Part shown: positions 17,356-26,768 of the stretch, in pieces
Numbering within the stretch: the first letter of the stretch is position 1
How the letters are laid out: each line of letters starts with the position of its first letter
From: Bacteroidetes bacterium UBA5697
Lineage (GTDB): Bacteria > Bacteroidota > Bacteroidia > B-17B0 > Aurantibacillaceae
Assembly: GCA_002420145.1 (NCBI GenBank)
Contig: DIHL01000005.1
Location: 1-64,000 of the forward strand
Direction of reading: 5' to 3'
DNA length: 64,000 nt
Made by a program: the position numbers and the translations under genes
The notes under the pieces: generated by a model
Told to the model about the DNA's origin: nothing
The model's database searches: none
The model's input: the letters and a program-made list of their open reading frames with translations, nothing else

Positions 17356-18483
17356 ATGAATGTTCAGTCACTTTTAAAGCGTGCCCAAAATCTTGAATTT
17401 TTATCAATTGAAGAAGGCATCTTTTTATACGAAAATGCTCCTACATCAGAGTTGATGTTTGTGGCTAACGAAATCCGAAATACCAAAAAAAATAATTCTA
17501 ACAAAGTTACTTGGCAAATTGATCGTAATTTAAATACTACCAATGTTTGTATAGCCAATTGTAAGTTTTGTAATTTTTATCGTATCCCTGGTCATGCCGA
17601 AGCTTACATCACAGATATAGAAACTTACAAGCAAAAAATTGAAGAAACGATTAAATATGGTGGCGACCAATTATTATTACAAGGAGGTCATCATCCCGAT
17701 TTAGGATTAAGTTTTTATGTAAATTTATTCAAGGAATTAAAATCTTTATATCCTACCATTAAACTTCACTCATTAGGACCACCTGAAATTGCGCACATTA
17801 CTAAATTAGAAAAGTCAACACATACCGAAGTTTTAAAAGCCTTAGTAGAAGCTGGTTTAGATAGCTTACCTGGAGCAGGAGCAGAAATTTTAAATGACCG
17901 TGTTCGTCGTTTAATCTCTAAAGGAAAATGTACAGGACGTGAATGGTTAGATGTGATGAGAGCTTGTCACCAATTAAATATTACCACTTCAGCTACGATG
18001 ATGTTTGGTCACGTGGAAACTATTTACGAACGATTTGAACATTTAGTTTGGATACGTGAAGTGCAATCTGAAAAACCTGCTCACGCCAAAGGATTTTTAG
18101 CTTTTATTCCATGGCCTTTTCAGGATGATGGCACTTTATTGAAACGTGTAAAAGGTATCTCTAATAATGTGAGTGCAGATGAATATATTCGTATGCTAGC
18201 ATTAAGTCGTATTATGTTACCTAATATCGAAAATATTCAAGCATCATGGTTAACAGTTGGTAAACAAACCGCACAAATTTGTTTACACGGAGGCGCCAAC
18301 GATTTTGGTAGTATTATGATTGAAGAAAATGTAGTAAGTGCTGCTGGTGCCCCACATCGTTTTACATATAAAACCATTCAAGATGCGATTAAAGAGGCAG
18401 GTTTTGAGCCGCAGTTGAGAAATCAACAATATGGTGAAAGAGAATTGCCTGCTAATATTCAAGAACAAGTTGTCAATTATTAG
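17356..18483 (+). CDS. mqnC: Cyclic dehypoxanthinyl futalosine synthase
   Basis: 375-residue radical-SAM protein. The cluster motif CIANCKFC is at about residues 72-79, within TTNVCIANCKFCNFYR. The segment DSLPGAGAEILNDRVRR distinguishes MqnC from the related aminofutalosine synthase MqnE. The enzyme cyclises dehypoxanthine futalosine, between the MqnB and MqnD steps. mqnA and mqnE are not in this window. An SDR gene follows after 6 bp. Confidence 0.93.
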   Translation: MNVQSLLKRAQNLEFLSIEEGIFLYENAPTSELMFVANEIRNTKKNNSNKVTWQIDRNLNTTNVCIANCKFCNFYRIPGHAEAYITDIETYKQKIEETIKYGGDQLLLQGGHHPDLGLSFYVNLFKELKSLYPTIKLHSLGPPEIAHITKLEKSTHTEVLKALVEAGLDSLPGAGAEILNDRVRRLISKGKCTGREWLDVMRACHQLNITTSATMMFGHVETIYERFEHLVWIREVQSEKPAHAKGFLAFIPWPFQDDGTLLKRVKGISNNVSADEYIRMLALSRIMLPNIENIQASWLTVGKQTAQICLHGGANDFGSIMIEENVVSAAGAPHRFTYKTIQDAIKEAGFEPQLRNQQYGERELPANIQEQVVNY

Positions 18484-18489
18484 AATAAG

Positions 18490-19173
18490 ATGAATATAGT
18501 TGTTACAGGAGCAAGCAGAGGAATTGGTTTTGAATTAGTGAAGCAATTTTTAAATGCAGGACATACTGTGTTTTGCTTAACTAGAAATTTAGAACCTTTA
18601 AATGCAATAATTCATTCTAATATTAAATCTATTTCAACGGACTTGAATTCTCAAGAGAGTATGAACTCTGCTGTTTCTTTTATTAAAAAAGAAGTTACTC
18701 ATATTGATTGTATTATTAATAACGCTGGTTCATTAGTAAACAAACCGTATGAATCTATTTCGTATGATGAGTTGCAAAAAGTATATCAAGTCAATGTATT
18801 TGCACCTTATTATTTAACACAACAACTATTGCCACTACTTGGAAAAAAATCAAAATCACATGTTGTAAATATTAGTAGTATGGGTGGTTTTCAAGGAAGT
18901 GCAAAGTTTGCCGGTTTATCAGCTTACAGTTCTTCTAAATCGGCCATTGCTGGATTAACAGAATGCTTGGCCGAAGAATTAAAAGAAAAAAATATTTCAG
19001 TAAATTGTTTAGCAATTGGTGCTGTGCAAACAGAAATGTTAGCAGAAGCATTTCCAGGTTATCAAGCTCCTTTATCTCCTTTACAAATGGCCGAATATAT
19101 TTTTGATTTTGCATTGAAAGGTCATCAGTATTACAACGGAAAAATTTTACCTGTTTCATCTAGTACCCCATAA
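18490..19173 (+). CDS. Short-chain dehydrogenase/reductase
   Basis: 227 residues of classical SDR. The cofactor motif TGASRGIG is at residues 6-13, NNAG near 77, the catalytic serine in NISSMGG, and YSSSK (YxxxK) near 148. It is a cytoplasmic NAD(P)-dependent oxidoreductase of unknown substrate. It is 6 bp after mqnC and 10 bp before a small secreted protein gene, so it is probably part of the same transcript. Confidence 0.85.
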   Translation: MNIVVTGASRGIGFELVKQFLNAGHTVFCLTRNLEPLNAIIHSNIKSISTDLNSQESMNSAVSFIKKEVTHIDCIINNAGSLVNKPYESISYDELQKVYQVNVFAPYYLTQQLLPLLGKKSKSHVVNISSMGGFQGSAKFAGLSAYSSSKSAIAGLTECLAEELKEKNISVNCLAIGAVQTEMLAEAFPGYQAPLSPLQMAEYIFDFALKGHQYYNGKILPVSSSTP

Positions 19174-19183
19174 ACTAAAAAAC

Positions 19184-19654
19184 ATGAAATCGTTATTTAT
19201 TTTAATATTTTTTTTATTTAGTATTTCTCTGTTTTCACAAGTAAGAAAATCTAAAATTAAAATTGTGCAGTACATGCCCTATTGTGGTGGTGCAAAACCA
19301 GATAAAGAATTAAAAAATACACCAAACAAAGGAATTTCTTATTGTAACAAAAAATTAATCTATGTTTCAGATAAACAAAGAATAGATACACTAACTACTG
19401 ATAAAAATGGGTATTTGAGATTTAATTTACCTTATGGTACATATTATTTTTATGAACCATGGAAATATTACATGAAAATTCCCAAAGATTTTGATGAAGC
19501 TAATATTAACAAAGAGTGTTTAAAGGAAGAGTGGGCAAAGGAGGACATGAAAATTACTATTTCAAAAAAAACAATTACAGTAGTTGATAATTTAAAATTA
19601 CCAAAGTGCCCTCATCAGTTTCCCTGTTTAATTAATAAGCATTTGCCTCAATAA
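19184..19654 (+). CDS. Secreted hypothetical protein, 156 aa
   Basis: A signal peptide (MKSLFILIFFLFSISLFSQ) precedes about 137 residues with several cysteines (YCGG, YCNK, KECL, KCPHQFPC). A segment TTDKNGYLRFNLPYGTYYFYE looks like a transthyretin-like or carboxypeptidase-regulatory strand pattern. Function unknown. Its stop is 1 bp before the TonB receptor gene, suggesting cotranscription and perhaps an accessory surface role. Confidence 0.7.
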   Translation: MKSLFILIFFLFSISLFSQVRKSKIKIVQYMPYCGGAKPDKELKNTPNKGISYCNKKLIYVSDKQRIDTLTTDKNGYLRFNLPYGTYYFYEPWKYYMKIPKDFDEANINKECLKEEWAKEDMKITISKKTITVVDNLKLPKCPHQFPCLINKHLPQ

Positions 19655-19655
19655 A

Positions 19656-22019
19656 ATGAGATACGTTTTAACTATAGTTTTTGGTTTGTTGGTTCAATAT
19701 TTGTTTTCTCAGCAATTGGTACAAACTATTAGAGGAACTGTCATTGATAAACAAACGCAAAGCCCTTTGCCTGGCGCGGTTATATCAATTGTAAATTCAG
19801 AACCTTTAATGGCAACTACTACTGATGAAAATGGAAAATTTAGATTTGATAATGTATTGCTAGGACGAAAGCAATTAAAAGTTTCTTTGATTTCATATAA
19901 AGAAAAATTTCAAACCGTTGTTTTAACAACAGGAAAAGAAACGGTCTTAAATATTGAATTAGAAGAGAGTGCTGTTCAAGGACAAGAAGTCGTGGTATCA
20001 GCAGAAGTTGATAAAACAAAAACTAATAATAAAATGGCTACTGTTAGTTCTCGTGTATTTAGCACAGAGGAAGCAAGTCGTTATGCAGGGAGTAGAGGAG
20101 ATCCAGCTCGTATGGCAGCAAATTTTGCAGGCGTAAGTGGAGCGAATGACAGTAGAAATGATATTATTATTAGAGGAAATTCGCCATTAGGTATTTTGTG
20201 GCGTTTAAATGGGTTAGATATTCCTAATCCAAATCATTTTGGTAGTATGGGCTCTTCTGGCGGACCAATTAGTATATTAAATAATAATACTTTAGATAAT
20301 TCTGATTTCATGAGTGGCGCTTTTCCAGCAGATTATGGAAATGCAACAGCGGGTGTATTTGATTTGAAAATGCGTTCGGGCAATAATGAGAAATATGAAT
20401 TTTTAGGAATGGTTGGTTTTAATGGATTTGAATTAGGAGCTGAAGGACCGTTTAGTAAGAAGAAAAAAAATGGTTCTTTTATGGTTAATTACCGTTATTC
20501 AACATTATCTATTTTCAAATATATAGGATTGGATTTTGGAACTGGCAGTGCCGTGCCGCAATACCAAGATTTAACGTTTAAGGTAGATTTACCTACTAAA
20601 AAAGTTGGTAAGTTTTCGGTATGGGGTATTGGAGGTTTAAGCTATGCTGAGTTATTGCAGAGTCAGCAATCAAAGGATAATAATTTATATGGTTATAGTG
20701 GAAGGAATATGTTTTTCCGCTCAAATGTTGGTGCAGGTGGCGTTTCTCATACCTACCTTATTAACTCAAGTTCATATCTTAAAACTAATATTGGAGTTTC
20801 TGGTCAGTACAATTTAATAACGGCTGATAGAGTTGATACAAGTACAAAACCTGAAACTGTTAGACCTGAGTATAGAAACATTTCTTATACGACTCGTTAT
20901 TCATTTAATACGACTTATAATAAAAAATTTAATTCACGGAATTTCATAAATGCGGGTGTTTATGCCGATTTATATAATACAACATTTATAGATAGCATCG
21001 ATAGTTATGGAACCGGATTTGTAACTCTAAGAAATTACAAAGGTCAAACCGCATTAATGAGAGGCTTTATTCAATGGAAGCATCATTTTAGTGAGAAATT
21101 TTCTTTGAATACAGGATTTACCTATCAATATTTATTGTTAAATAATTCTCAATCTCCAGAGCCACGATTAGGATTAAAATATGAAATCAATAAAAAACAA
21201 TCCTTGAGTTTTGGCGCGGGTCTTCATAGTCAAGTGCAGCCATTATATGTTTATTTTGCCACAGCTAATTTAGGCGGAGGTAAAGTTGTTGAAACGAATC
21301 GAAATTTAGATTTTACAAAAGCGGCTCATGCTGTATTGGCTTATGATGTGAATTTATTTAATAGTGTACGTATTAAAACAGAATTGTATTATCAATACTT
21401 GTATAGTGTTCCTGTTAAAATTCGTAAGGATTACTTTAGTACGGTAAATCTAGGTGCCGATTTTAATAGCCCTAATGTAGATAGTTTGGTGAATAATGGA
21501 ACAGGAGAAAATTATGGTTTTGAATTAACACTAGAAAAATTTTATAGTAAAGGCTATTATTTTTTGATAACAGCTTCTTTATTCGAAAGTAAATATACAG
21601 GTAGTGATGGAGTTCACAGAAATTCTGCTTTTAATGGAAATTATGTATTTAATGCTTTAGCAGGCAAAGAATTTAAAATTAGAGAAAAGCATATTTTAGC
21701 ACTAGATGTAAAATTGACGTATGCTGGCGGAAAACGCTACGTGCCAATAGATTTAGCAGCTTCTATTGCTTATCAAGACGAAGTTAGAGATGGTTCTCAG
21801 GCTTATATCCCTCAATACGACCCTTATTTTAGAATTGATGTGAAGCCTTCGTATAAATTAAATACAAAACGCTTTACACACGAAATTAGTGTGGATATTC
21901 AAAATGTCACAAAACATAATAATATATTTCAACAGCAATATGATTTGAATACTCAATCTATTAAAACGGATTATCAATTGAAGTTTTTTGTAATTCCTCA
22001 GTACCGTTTAACGTTTTAG
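19656..22019 (+). CDS. TonB-dependent receptor with carboxypeptidase-regulatory-like domain
   Basis: 787 residues. After the signal peptide (to about 19), a CarboxypepD_reg-like domain (IRGTVIDKQTQSPLPGAVI ... VEL) occupies about 25-105. A plug domain with DIIIRGNSPLGILWRLNGL follows, then an outer-membrane beta-barrel ending in QYRLTF, a terminal aromatic residue typical of barrels. It imports a ligand across the outer membrane with TonB energy. No SusD partner is adjacent, so the ligand cannot be guessed. Confidence 0.9.
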   Translation: MRYVLTIVFGLLVQYLFSQQLVQTIRGTVIDKQTQSPLPGAVISIVNSEPLMATTTDENGKFRFDNVLLGRKQLKVSLISYKEKFQTVVLTTGKETVLNIELEESAVQGQEVVVSAEVDKTKTNNKMATVSSRVFSTEEASRYAGSRGDPARMAANFAGVSGANDSRNDIIIRGNSPLGILWRLNGLDIPNPNHFGSMGSSGGPISILNNNTLDNSDFMSGAFPADYGNATAGVFDLKMRSGNNEKYEFLGMVGFNGFELGAEGPFSKKKKNGSFMVNYRYSTLSIFKYIGLDFGTGSAVPQYQDLTFKVDLPTKKVGKFSVWGIGGLSYAELLQSQQSKDNNLYGYSGRNMFFRSNVGAGGVSHTYLINSSSYLKTNIGVSGQYNLITADRVDTSTKPETVRPEYRNISYTTRYSFNTTYNKKFNSRNFINAGVYADLYNTTFIDSIDSYGTGFVTLRNYKGQTALMRGFIQWKHHFSEKFSLNTGFTYQYLLLNNSQSPEPRLGLKYEINKKQSLSFGAGLHSQVQPLYVYFATANLGGGKVVETNRNLDFTKAAHAVLAYDVNLFNSVRIKTELYYQYLYSVPVKIRKDYFSTVNLGADFNSPNVDSLVNNGTGENYGFELTLEKFYSKGYYFLITASLFESKYTGSDGVHRNSAFNGNYVFNALAGKEFKIREKHILALDVKLTYAGGKRYVPIDLAASIAYQDEVRDGSQAYIPQYDPYFRIDVKPSYKLNTKRFTHEISVDIQNVTKHNNIFQQQYDLNTQSIKTDYQLKFFVIPQYRLTF

Positions 22020-22062
22020 TAATAAATTTATTGATTATTACAGTAGTTGAGATGATATTATG

Positions 22063-22087
22063 ATAATAGTTATTTCTATTATTTTTT
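22063..22087 (+). terminator. AT-rich terminator-like hairpin
   Basis: ATAATAG (22063-22069) pairs with CTATTAT (22076-22082), followed by five or more T residues, 44 bp after the TonB receptor stop. The stem is weak. Confidence 0.4.
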
Positions 22088-22217
22088 AATCATAAACGCT
22101 GTATAGCTAGTGACTATTAAAGAAAGACAATGGGTCGTTTTTTAGTAAATCCGTATTAAAAAAATAAATTAAGTTACCTGTATGATTATATGCATAATAC
22201 CAATACAAAATTAAATC

Positions 22218-22246
22218 TTGTAGAGTTTCTGAAGTTATTATATTTG
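22218..22246 (+). promoter_or_regulatory. Bacteroidota-type promoter of the T9SS cargo gene
   Basis: TTG (22218-22220) and a perfect -7 box TATATTTG (22239-22246) are 18 bases apart, 24 bases before the ATG at 22271. This is the best promoter match in the window. The rest of the 251-bp gap 22020-22270 holds the terminator-like hairpin and nothing else I can identify. Confidence 0.6.
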
Positions 22247-22270
22247 TTATACTAATCAATATAATAATTC

Positions 22271-24787
22271 ATGAAAAAAATTCTATCTTTCCTAAGCTTT
22301 CTCTTAGCTTTTAATTTTGTGTTTGCGCAGCAAACTAAACAAAATAGTTATTCAACGTTCGGAGCACATCCGTTTTCAACAACTCAAGTGAAATATAAAA
22401 CTTCTTTGTTGCAACCTGTTCCAACTACTACTACAAGTTCATGTATGTCTATTAATTTACCAACACCAACAACATGGTCGTTGACAAATTATGGTATAGG
22501 GACTCCCATTTTTACAAGTGGTTTTGTAAATGGACCGAATACGTACGGAGATAAAGAAAAGGCTATGTACTTTGATGTTTCTGCAAGTGCTAATACAATG
22601 ATAACCCAGGTTTATGTTGGTTTTGATATTGCCTATTCAGCAACTCCAAGCAAAACGGTTGCAGTTCGTATTTACGATGGTACAAGTGGTACAGTTGGCG
22701 CTGCTTTAGGTACATCAACTATTACTATGGGAACAATTATGTCGGATGTAGCAGCTAATCGTTATTCGGTTGTATTTTTCCCAACTCCTATTAATTTACC
22801 AGTTTCTAAAAAGTTTTTTGCCAGTGTGGATGTTTCGGGATTACAATGGCCAGTAACTGGAGCTAAAGATTCTTTGAGTATTGTAAGTAATACAAGCCCG
22901 CAGACTACACCAACACCAACTTGGGAAAAACAATCAAATAATACTTGGTACAACTACGCTGATGCGGTTAATTCTTGGAGTTTAAATATTTCTTTATTAA
23001 TCCATCCGTTTTTGACTCAAGCTCCAGTTGTGGCAACTTATACTACATCAGGAAGTACAATTTGTGCTGGTCAAAGTGTAAGTTATAATTCAGCTGGCTC
23101 AACACCAGGAACATATCAATGGTCTTTTGGTGCAATTTCAACACCAACTGCATCAGGTGCAACATCAGTTGCTACATATACAGCAGCTGGTACATACACC
23201 ACTTTATTAATTGCATCAGATGCATGTGGATCATTGGCAGCCGCTCAAGGAACAGTTACTGTAAAGTCTAATCCAGTTGTAACAGCAACACCTTCTTCTC
23301 AAACAATTTGCAGTGGAACAAGTATTACTTTGTCAGGTGGTGGTGCATCTTCGTATGTTTGGACTGGTGGTGTAACTAATGGCGTTTCATTTACTCCTTC
23401 AGGAAGTTTAAATTATAGTGTAACAGGAACAGCAGCAAACGGATGTACAAGTACAGCTGTTGCATCTGTTGTTGTTAATCCAACACCAACAGTAACAGCC
23501 AATACAAGTACAAACTCAGTTTGTGCAGGATCAAATATTACATTATCAGGTGGCGGAGCTACATCATATGTATGGACAGGAGGCGTTACAAATGGAGTAT
23601 CTTTTGTTCCATCTAATACTAATACATACACAGTAACTGGTACTACAGGTAGTTGTTCAAATACAGCTGTAGTTACAGTTACTGTTAATAATTTACCAAA
23701 TGTTACAGCTACACCATCTGCAACTACAGTTTGTAGTGGTGCTAGTATATCATTATCTGGAAGTGGCGCATCTTCTTATGCATGGAGTGGAGGAATATCA
23801 GATGGCGTTTCTTTTATCCCATCAGGAACCTTAAACTATACAGTAACAGGTACTGCAGCAAATGGCTGTATTAATACGGCAGTGGTTCCTGTTGTAGTAA
23901 ATCCAACACCAACAGTAACGGCTAATGCATCTGCTTTAACTATTTGTCCTGGGTCTTCAGTTGTTTTAACAGGTGGAGGAGCTTCATCTTATGTTTGGAC
24001 AGGAGGAGTAAGTGATGGAGTATCTTTTAGTCCAACAGCAACAGATTCATATACTGTAACAGGTACTTCTGGAACTTGTTCAAATAGTGCTATTATAACT
24101 GTTACAGTTAATAATTCATTAGTTGTCACAGCAAATACGTCATCTACATCAATTTGTGCTGGTTCTAATGTTACTTTAACAGGAGGCGGAGCTTCATCTT
24201 ATGTATGGACTGGAGGAGTAACAGATGGGGTGGCCTTTGCGCCGACTTCAACAAATACATATACTGTTGTAGGAACAACAGGGACATGTTCTAACTCAGC
24301 TGTAGTTTCTGTAACAGTAAATAATTTACCTGTAGTTTCGGCAAATACAACAGCATCTACTGTTTGCACAGGAAATTCAGTAACATTATCTGGTTCAGGA
24401 GCTACATCATATGTTTGGACAAACGGCGTAACAAATGGAGTTTCTTTTTCTCCTACTGCAACTAATGTATATTCAGTAACAGGAACAGATGCTAATGGAT
24501 GTTCTGCTTCAGCTACTGTTCAGGTTATAGTATCTCCTTGTACTAGTATCGAAGAGGTTAATTTTACAAACACTATCGTTTTATTCCCAAATCCCAACAA
24601 CGGAGAATTTACTATTCAATCTCAAAAAGAAGATGTTGTTGTTATTTCAAACGAATTAGGTCAAATCATTGAAACTATAGAACTTAACCAAAGTAATAAT
24701 TTCTCTAGTAAAGTTTCTTCTTTATCAGGTGGTATTTATTTCTTAGTTGGAAAACAAGTAAAGCAAAAAGTAGTTGTTGCTAAATAA
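22271..24787 (+). CDS. T9SS type A sorting-domain protein with six tandem Ig-like repeats
   Basis: 838 residues. The signal peptide ends near residue 20 (VFAQ). A unique N-terminal domain (about 21-255) precedes a PKD-like module (about 260-335). Six repeats of about 70 residues fill 336-755, each with two cysteines and a core like SSYVWTGGV(T/S)(N/D)GVSF. The C-terminus has the type A sorting pattern FPNPNNGEF ... GGIYFLVGK. It should be secreted by the type IX system and anchored on the surface, as an adhesin or structural protein. The catalytic role, if any, is unknown. Confidence 0.88.
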   Translation: MKKILSFLSFLLAFNFVFAQQTKQNSYSTFGAHPFSTTQVKYKTSLLQPVPTTTTSSCMSINLPTPTTWSLTNYGIGTPIFTSGFVNGPNTYGDKEKAMYFDVSASANTMITQVYVGFDIAYSATPSKTVAVRIYDGTSGTVGAALGTSTITMGTIMSDVAANRYSVVFFPTPINLPVSKKFFASVDVSGLQWPVTGAKDSLSIVSNTSPQTTPTPTWEKQSNNTWYNYADAVNSWSLNISLLIHPFLTQAPVVATYTTSGSTICAGQSVSYNSAGSTPGTYQWSFGAISTPTASGATSVATYTAAGTYTTLLIASDACGSLAAAQGTVTVKSNPVVTATPSSQTICSGTSITLSGGGASSYVWTGGVTNGVSFTPSGSLNYSVTGTAANGCTSTAVASVVVNPTPTVTANTSTNSVCAGSNITLSGGGATSYVWTGGVTNGVSFVPSNTNTYTVTGTTGSCSNTAVVTVTVNNLPNVTATPSATTVCSGASISLSGSGASSYAWSGGISDGVSFIPSGTLNYTVTGTAANGCINTAVVPVVVNPTPTVTANASALTICPGSSVVLTGGGASSYVWTGGVSDGVSFSPTATDSYTVTGTSGTCSNSAIITVTVNNSLVVTANTSSTSICAGSNVTLTGGGASSYVWTGGVTDGVAFAPTSTNTYTVVGTTGTCSNSAVVSVTVNNLPVVSANTTASTVCTGNSVTLSGSGATSYVWTNGVTNGVSFSPTATNVYSVTGTDANGCSASATVQVIVSPCTSIEEVNFTNTIVLFPNPNNGEFTIQSQKEDVVVISNELGQIIETIELNQSNNFSSKVSSLSGGIYFLVGKQVKQKVVVAK
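23274..24532 (+). repeat. Six in-frame coding repeats of about 208 bp
   Basis: Repeats begin at about VVTATPSSQTIC, VTANTSTNSVC, VTATPSATTVC, VTANASALTIC, VTANTSSTSIC and VSANTTASTVC. Repeats 1 and 3 share the variant GTAANGC and NPTPT; repeats 2, 4 and 5 share GT-G-CSN and VNN. This alternation suggests duplication of a two-repeat unit. Confidence 0.8.
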
Positions 24788-24809
24788 CTCAAATACTTTA
24801 TAAGTAAGG

Positions 24810-24840
24810 AGCCTCTTACTTAATTGTGAGAGGCTTTTTT
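24810..24840 (+). terminator. Intrinsic terminator after the T9SS cargo gene
   Basis: AGCCTCTTAC (24810-24819) pairs with GTGAGAGGCT (24826-24835) with one wobble pair, followed by a T run, 22 bp after the stop. Confidence 0.85.
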
Positions 24841-24891
24841 TAAAATCAATTTTTGCAATATATTTGATTTGAATTTAATAGTGTTTTAACT

Positions 24892-25974
24892 ATGGCAGAA
24901 GACTTTAATACACAAATAAATTATCATTTTGGTCACTTTTTTGAGCTGTCTGCTGATTTGCTTTGTATAGCTGGCTTTGATGGTTATTTTAAAAGAATTA
25001 ATCCTTCGGTATCTAAATTATTAGAATATACAAACGAAGAATTATTCTCAAAACCTATTAATGATTTCGTGCACCCAGAAGATGTCATAATGACAACTAA
25101 AGCTCGCGAAGGGCTGAAGAAAAATAACCCCCTTTTAAATTTTGAAAACAGATATGTGACAAAAAGTGGAGAAATAGTTTGGCTATCATGGACATCAATA
25201 CCGAACTATGACGAACAATTAGTGTATGCTATTGCTAAAAACATAACCTATAAAAAACAACAAGAACAGGAACGTAATTCACTCCTAGTAAACCTAACTA
25301 AAGATAATAAAAACCTTAAACAATTTACTTACACTACTGCGCACGATTTAAGATCACCTGTTAATAATTTAAGAGCTGGTTTTGATCTTTTAGATCTTTC
25401 GAAAATTAATAATAAAAAAACGCTAGAAATTATCCAGCTTCTTAAGCTAGCTAGCGAACATTTGCATGAAACTTTAAATAAAAGTGTTGATGTTTTAACT
25501 CGAAAAGATAATTTGACGGTAGAAGTTGAGGAATTAGAATTCAAAGAAATTTTAAACTATGTTATAAATTCAATCAGTTCTTTAATTTCAGATTCAAACA
25601 CATCTATTCATATTGATTTTTCAGAGCTTGAAACAATAAAATTTAATAGTGACTATTTAAAAAGTATTTTTTTAAATTTAATTACAAATGCAATAAAGTA
25701 CAAAAAGCCAGATTGTTCGCCTGTCATTTATATTTCTTCTAGGAAAGCGGATGGACTAAACCAGCTAATTATTTCTGACAACGGCTTGGGTTTTGATATG
25801 AATTTAGTAAAAGACAAGGTTTTTGGGTTACATCAAAAATTTCATAATCATATTGATAGTAAAGGTATTGGGTTGTATTTAGTATATAATCATATTACTA
25901 GCTTAGGTGGGAAAATTTCTGTGGAGAGCAGCGTTAATGAGGGGGCTAAATTTATTTTAACTTTTAAAAATTAA
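24892..25974 (+). CDS. PAS domain sensor histidine kinase
   Basis: 360 residues, with no membrane segment, so cytoplasmic. A PAS domain spans about 15-120 (DGYFKRINPSVSKLLEYTNEELF). The H box is TTAHDLRSPVNNLRAGFDLL near residue 148. ATPase motifs follow: N box NLITNAIKYKKPD, G1 DNGLGFD and G2 GIGLYLVYNHI. It autophosphorylates on the H-box histidine. No response regulator is adjacent. The -7-like TATATTTG at 24859-24866 lies 25 bp upstream. Confidence 0.9.
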   Translation: MAEDFNTQINYHFGHFFELSADLLCIAGFDGYFKRINPSVSKLLEYTNEELFSKPINDFVHPEDVIMTTKAREGLKKNNPLLNFENRYVTKSGEIVWLSWTSIPNYDEQLVYAIAKNITYKKQQEQERNSLLVNLTKDNKNLKQFTYTTAHDLRSPVNNLRAGFDLLDLSKINNKKTLEIIQLLKLASEHLHETLNKSVDVLTRKDNLTVEVEELEFKEILNYVINSISSLISDSNTSIHIDFSELETIKFNSDYLKSIFLNLITNAIKYKKPDCSPVIYISSRKADGLNQLIISDNGLGFDMNLVKDKVFGLHQKFHNHIDSKGIGLYLVYNHITSLGGKISVESSVNEGAKFILTFKN

Positions 25975-26024
25975 TACTATTTCAACTTTTAAAAAACTTC
26001 TGAACTTTCTGAGAGTTTAATTGT

Positions 26025-26032
26025 TAAATTTG
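26025..26032 (+). promoter_or_regulatory. -7 element upstream of the thioredoxin gene
   Basis: TAAATTTG matches TAnnTTTG exactly and lies 28 bp before the ATG at 26061. The -33 region is not convincing. Confidence 0.35.
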
Positions 26033-26060
26033 TTACTCACAAGCATTAACTATTAAGAGT

Positions 26061-26378
26061 ATGGTACAATTAAGCACAGATACAGATTTTGAAACTTTAT
26101 TAAATAACAATAAACAAGTTGTTGTAAAATATTATGCCGATTGGTGCGGCTCATGTAAATTATTTGCTCCAAAATTTAAACGTCATTCAAATGATGAAGC
26201 AAATACTGATATTTTATTTTTGGAAGTGAATGCCGAAGAAAATGAAAAGGCACGTAAATTAGGTGGTGTAGATAATTTACCTTACCTAGCTAGTTTCAAA
26301 AATGGTGTTTTATTAGAAGGAACAGCTACAAGTAAAGAAGAATATCTGCAAAAAATGATTGATGATTTAAGGAAATAA
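26061..26378 (+). CDS. Thioredoxin family protein
   Basis: 105 residues of thioredoxin fold. The active site WCGSCK is at residues 29-34, and the cis-proline region reads DNLPYLASFKNG (NLP in place of the usual TPT). The protein lacks a signal peptide and is cytoplasmic. The CGSC active site differs from the usual CGPC. A small DUF6952-type gene follows after 128 bp, a pairing I recall from other Bacteroidota. Confidence 0.85.
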   Translation: MVQLSTDTDFETLLNNNKQVVVKYYADWCGSCKLFAPKFKRHSNDEANTDILFLEVNAEENEKARKLGGVDNLPYLASFKNGVLLEGTATSKEEYLQKMIDDLRK

Positions 26379-26506
26379 ATACGAATCGATACGAATTTAC
26401 GAATCAGTGTTTGTTATCTAGCAAACCACTCATGCACGGTTTCGTATATTTGTACGAAATTCGTAATTATTACTTATAAATAAATAATCAACACAATCGA
26501 TAAAAA

Positions 26507-26746
26507 ATGCAAATTCCTGTAATAAAAAAATTAGTAGAACACTATTCATTAGCTCAATTACAATCTGCCGAAGAAGCGATGTTAGAAGAACAAAAACCTG
26601 CTATAGAAGTGGAAGGTAAGGATGAAGGTGAGTGTTTAACTCATGTTTTAGCTTCTATTTATATTAAAGAAAGAATGGAACAAGGTGTGGCTTTTAATCA
26701 GGCTTTAAGAGATTTTAGCCAACGTGTTAGAAATAGCATTAGTTAA
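26507..26746 (+). CDS. DUF6952 family small protein
   Basis: 79 residues, acidic and largely helical (KKLVEHYSLAQLQSAEEAML; GECLTHVLASIYIKERM). One cysteine, in GECLTH. The sequence looks like the DUF6952 family of Bacteroidota, found beside thioredoxin and peroxiredoxin genes, so a redox-linked role is possible but unproven. The -7-like TATATTTG lies at 26445-26452. Confidence 0.7.
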   Translation: MQIPVIKKLVEHYSLAQLQSAEEAMLEEQKPAIEVEGKDEGECLTHVLASIYIKERMEQGVAFNQALRDFSQRVRNSIS

Positions 26747-26768
26747 TACTGATCCTTTCGAAGAAGGG

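Noticed and set aside
22762..23631. Minus-strand frames within the T9SS cargo gene
   Set aside because: They are shadows created by the repetitive, stop-poor coding sequence.
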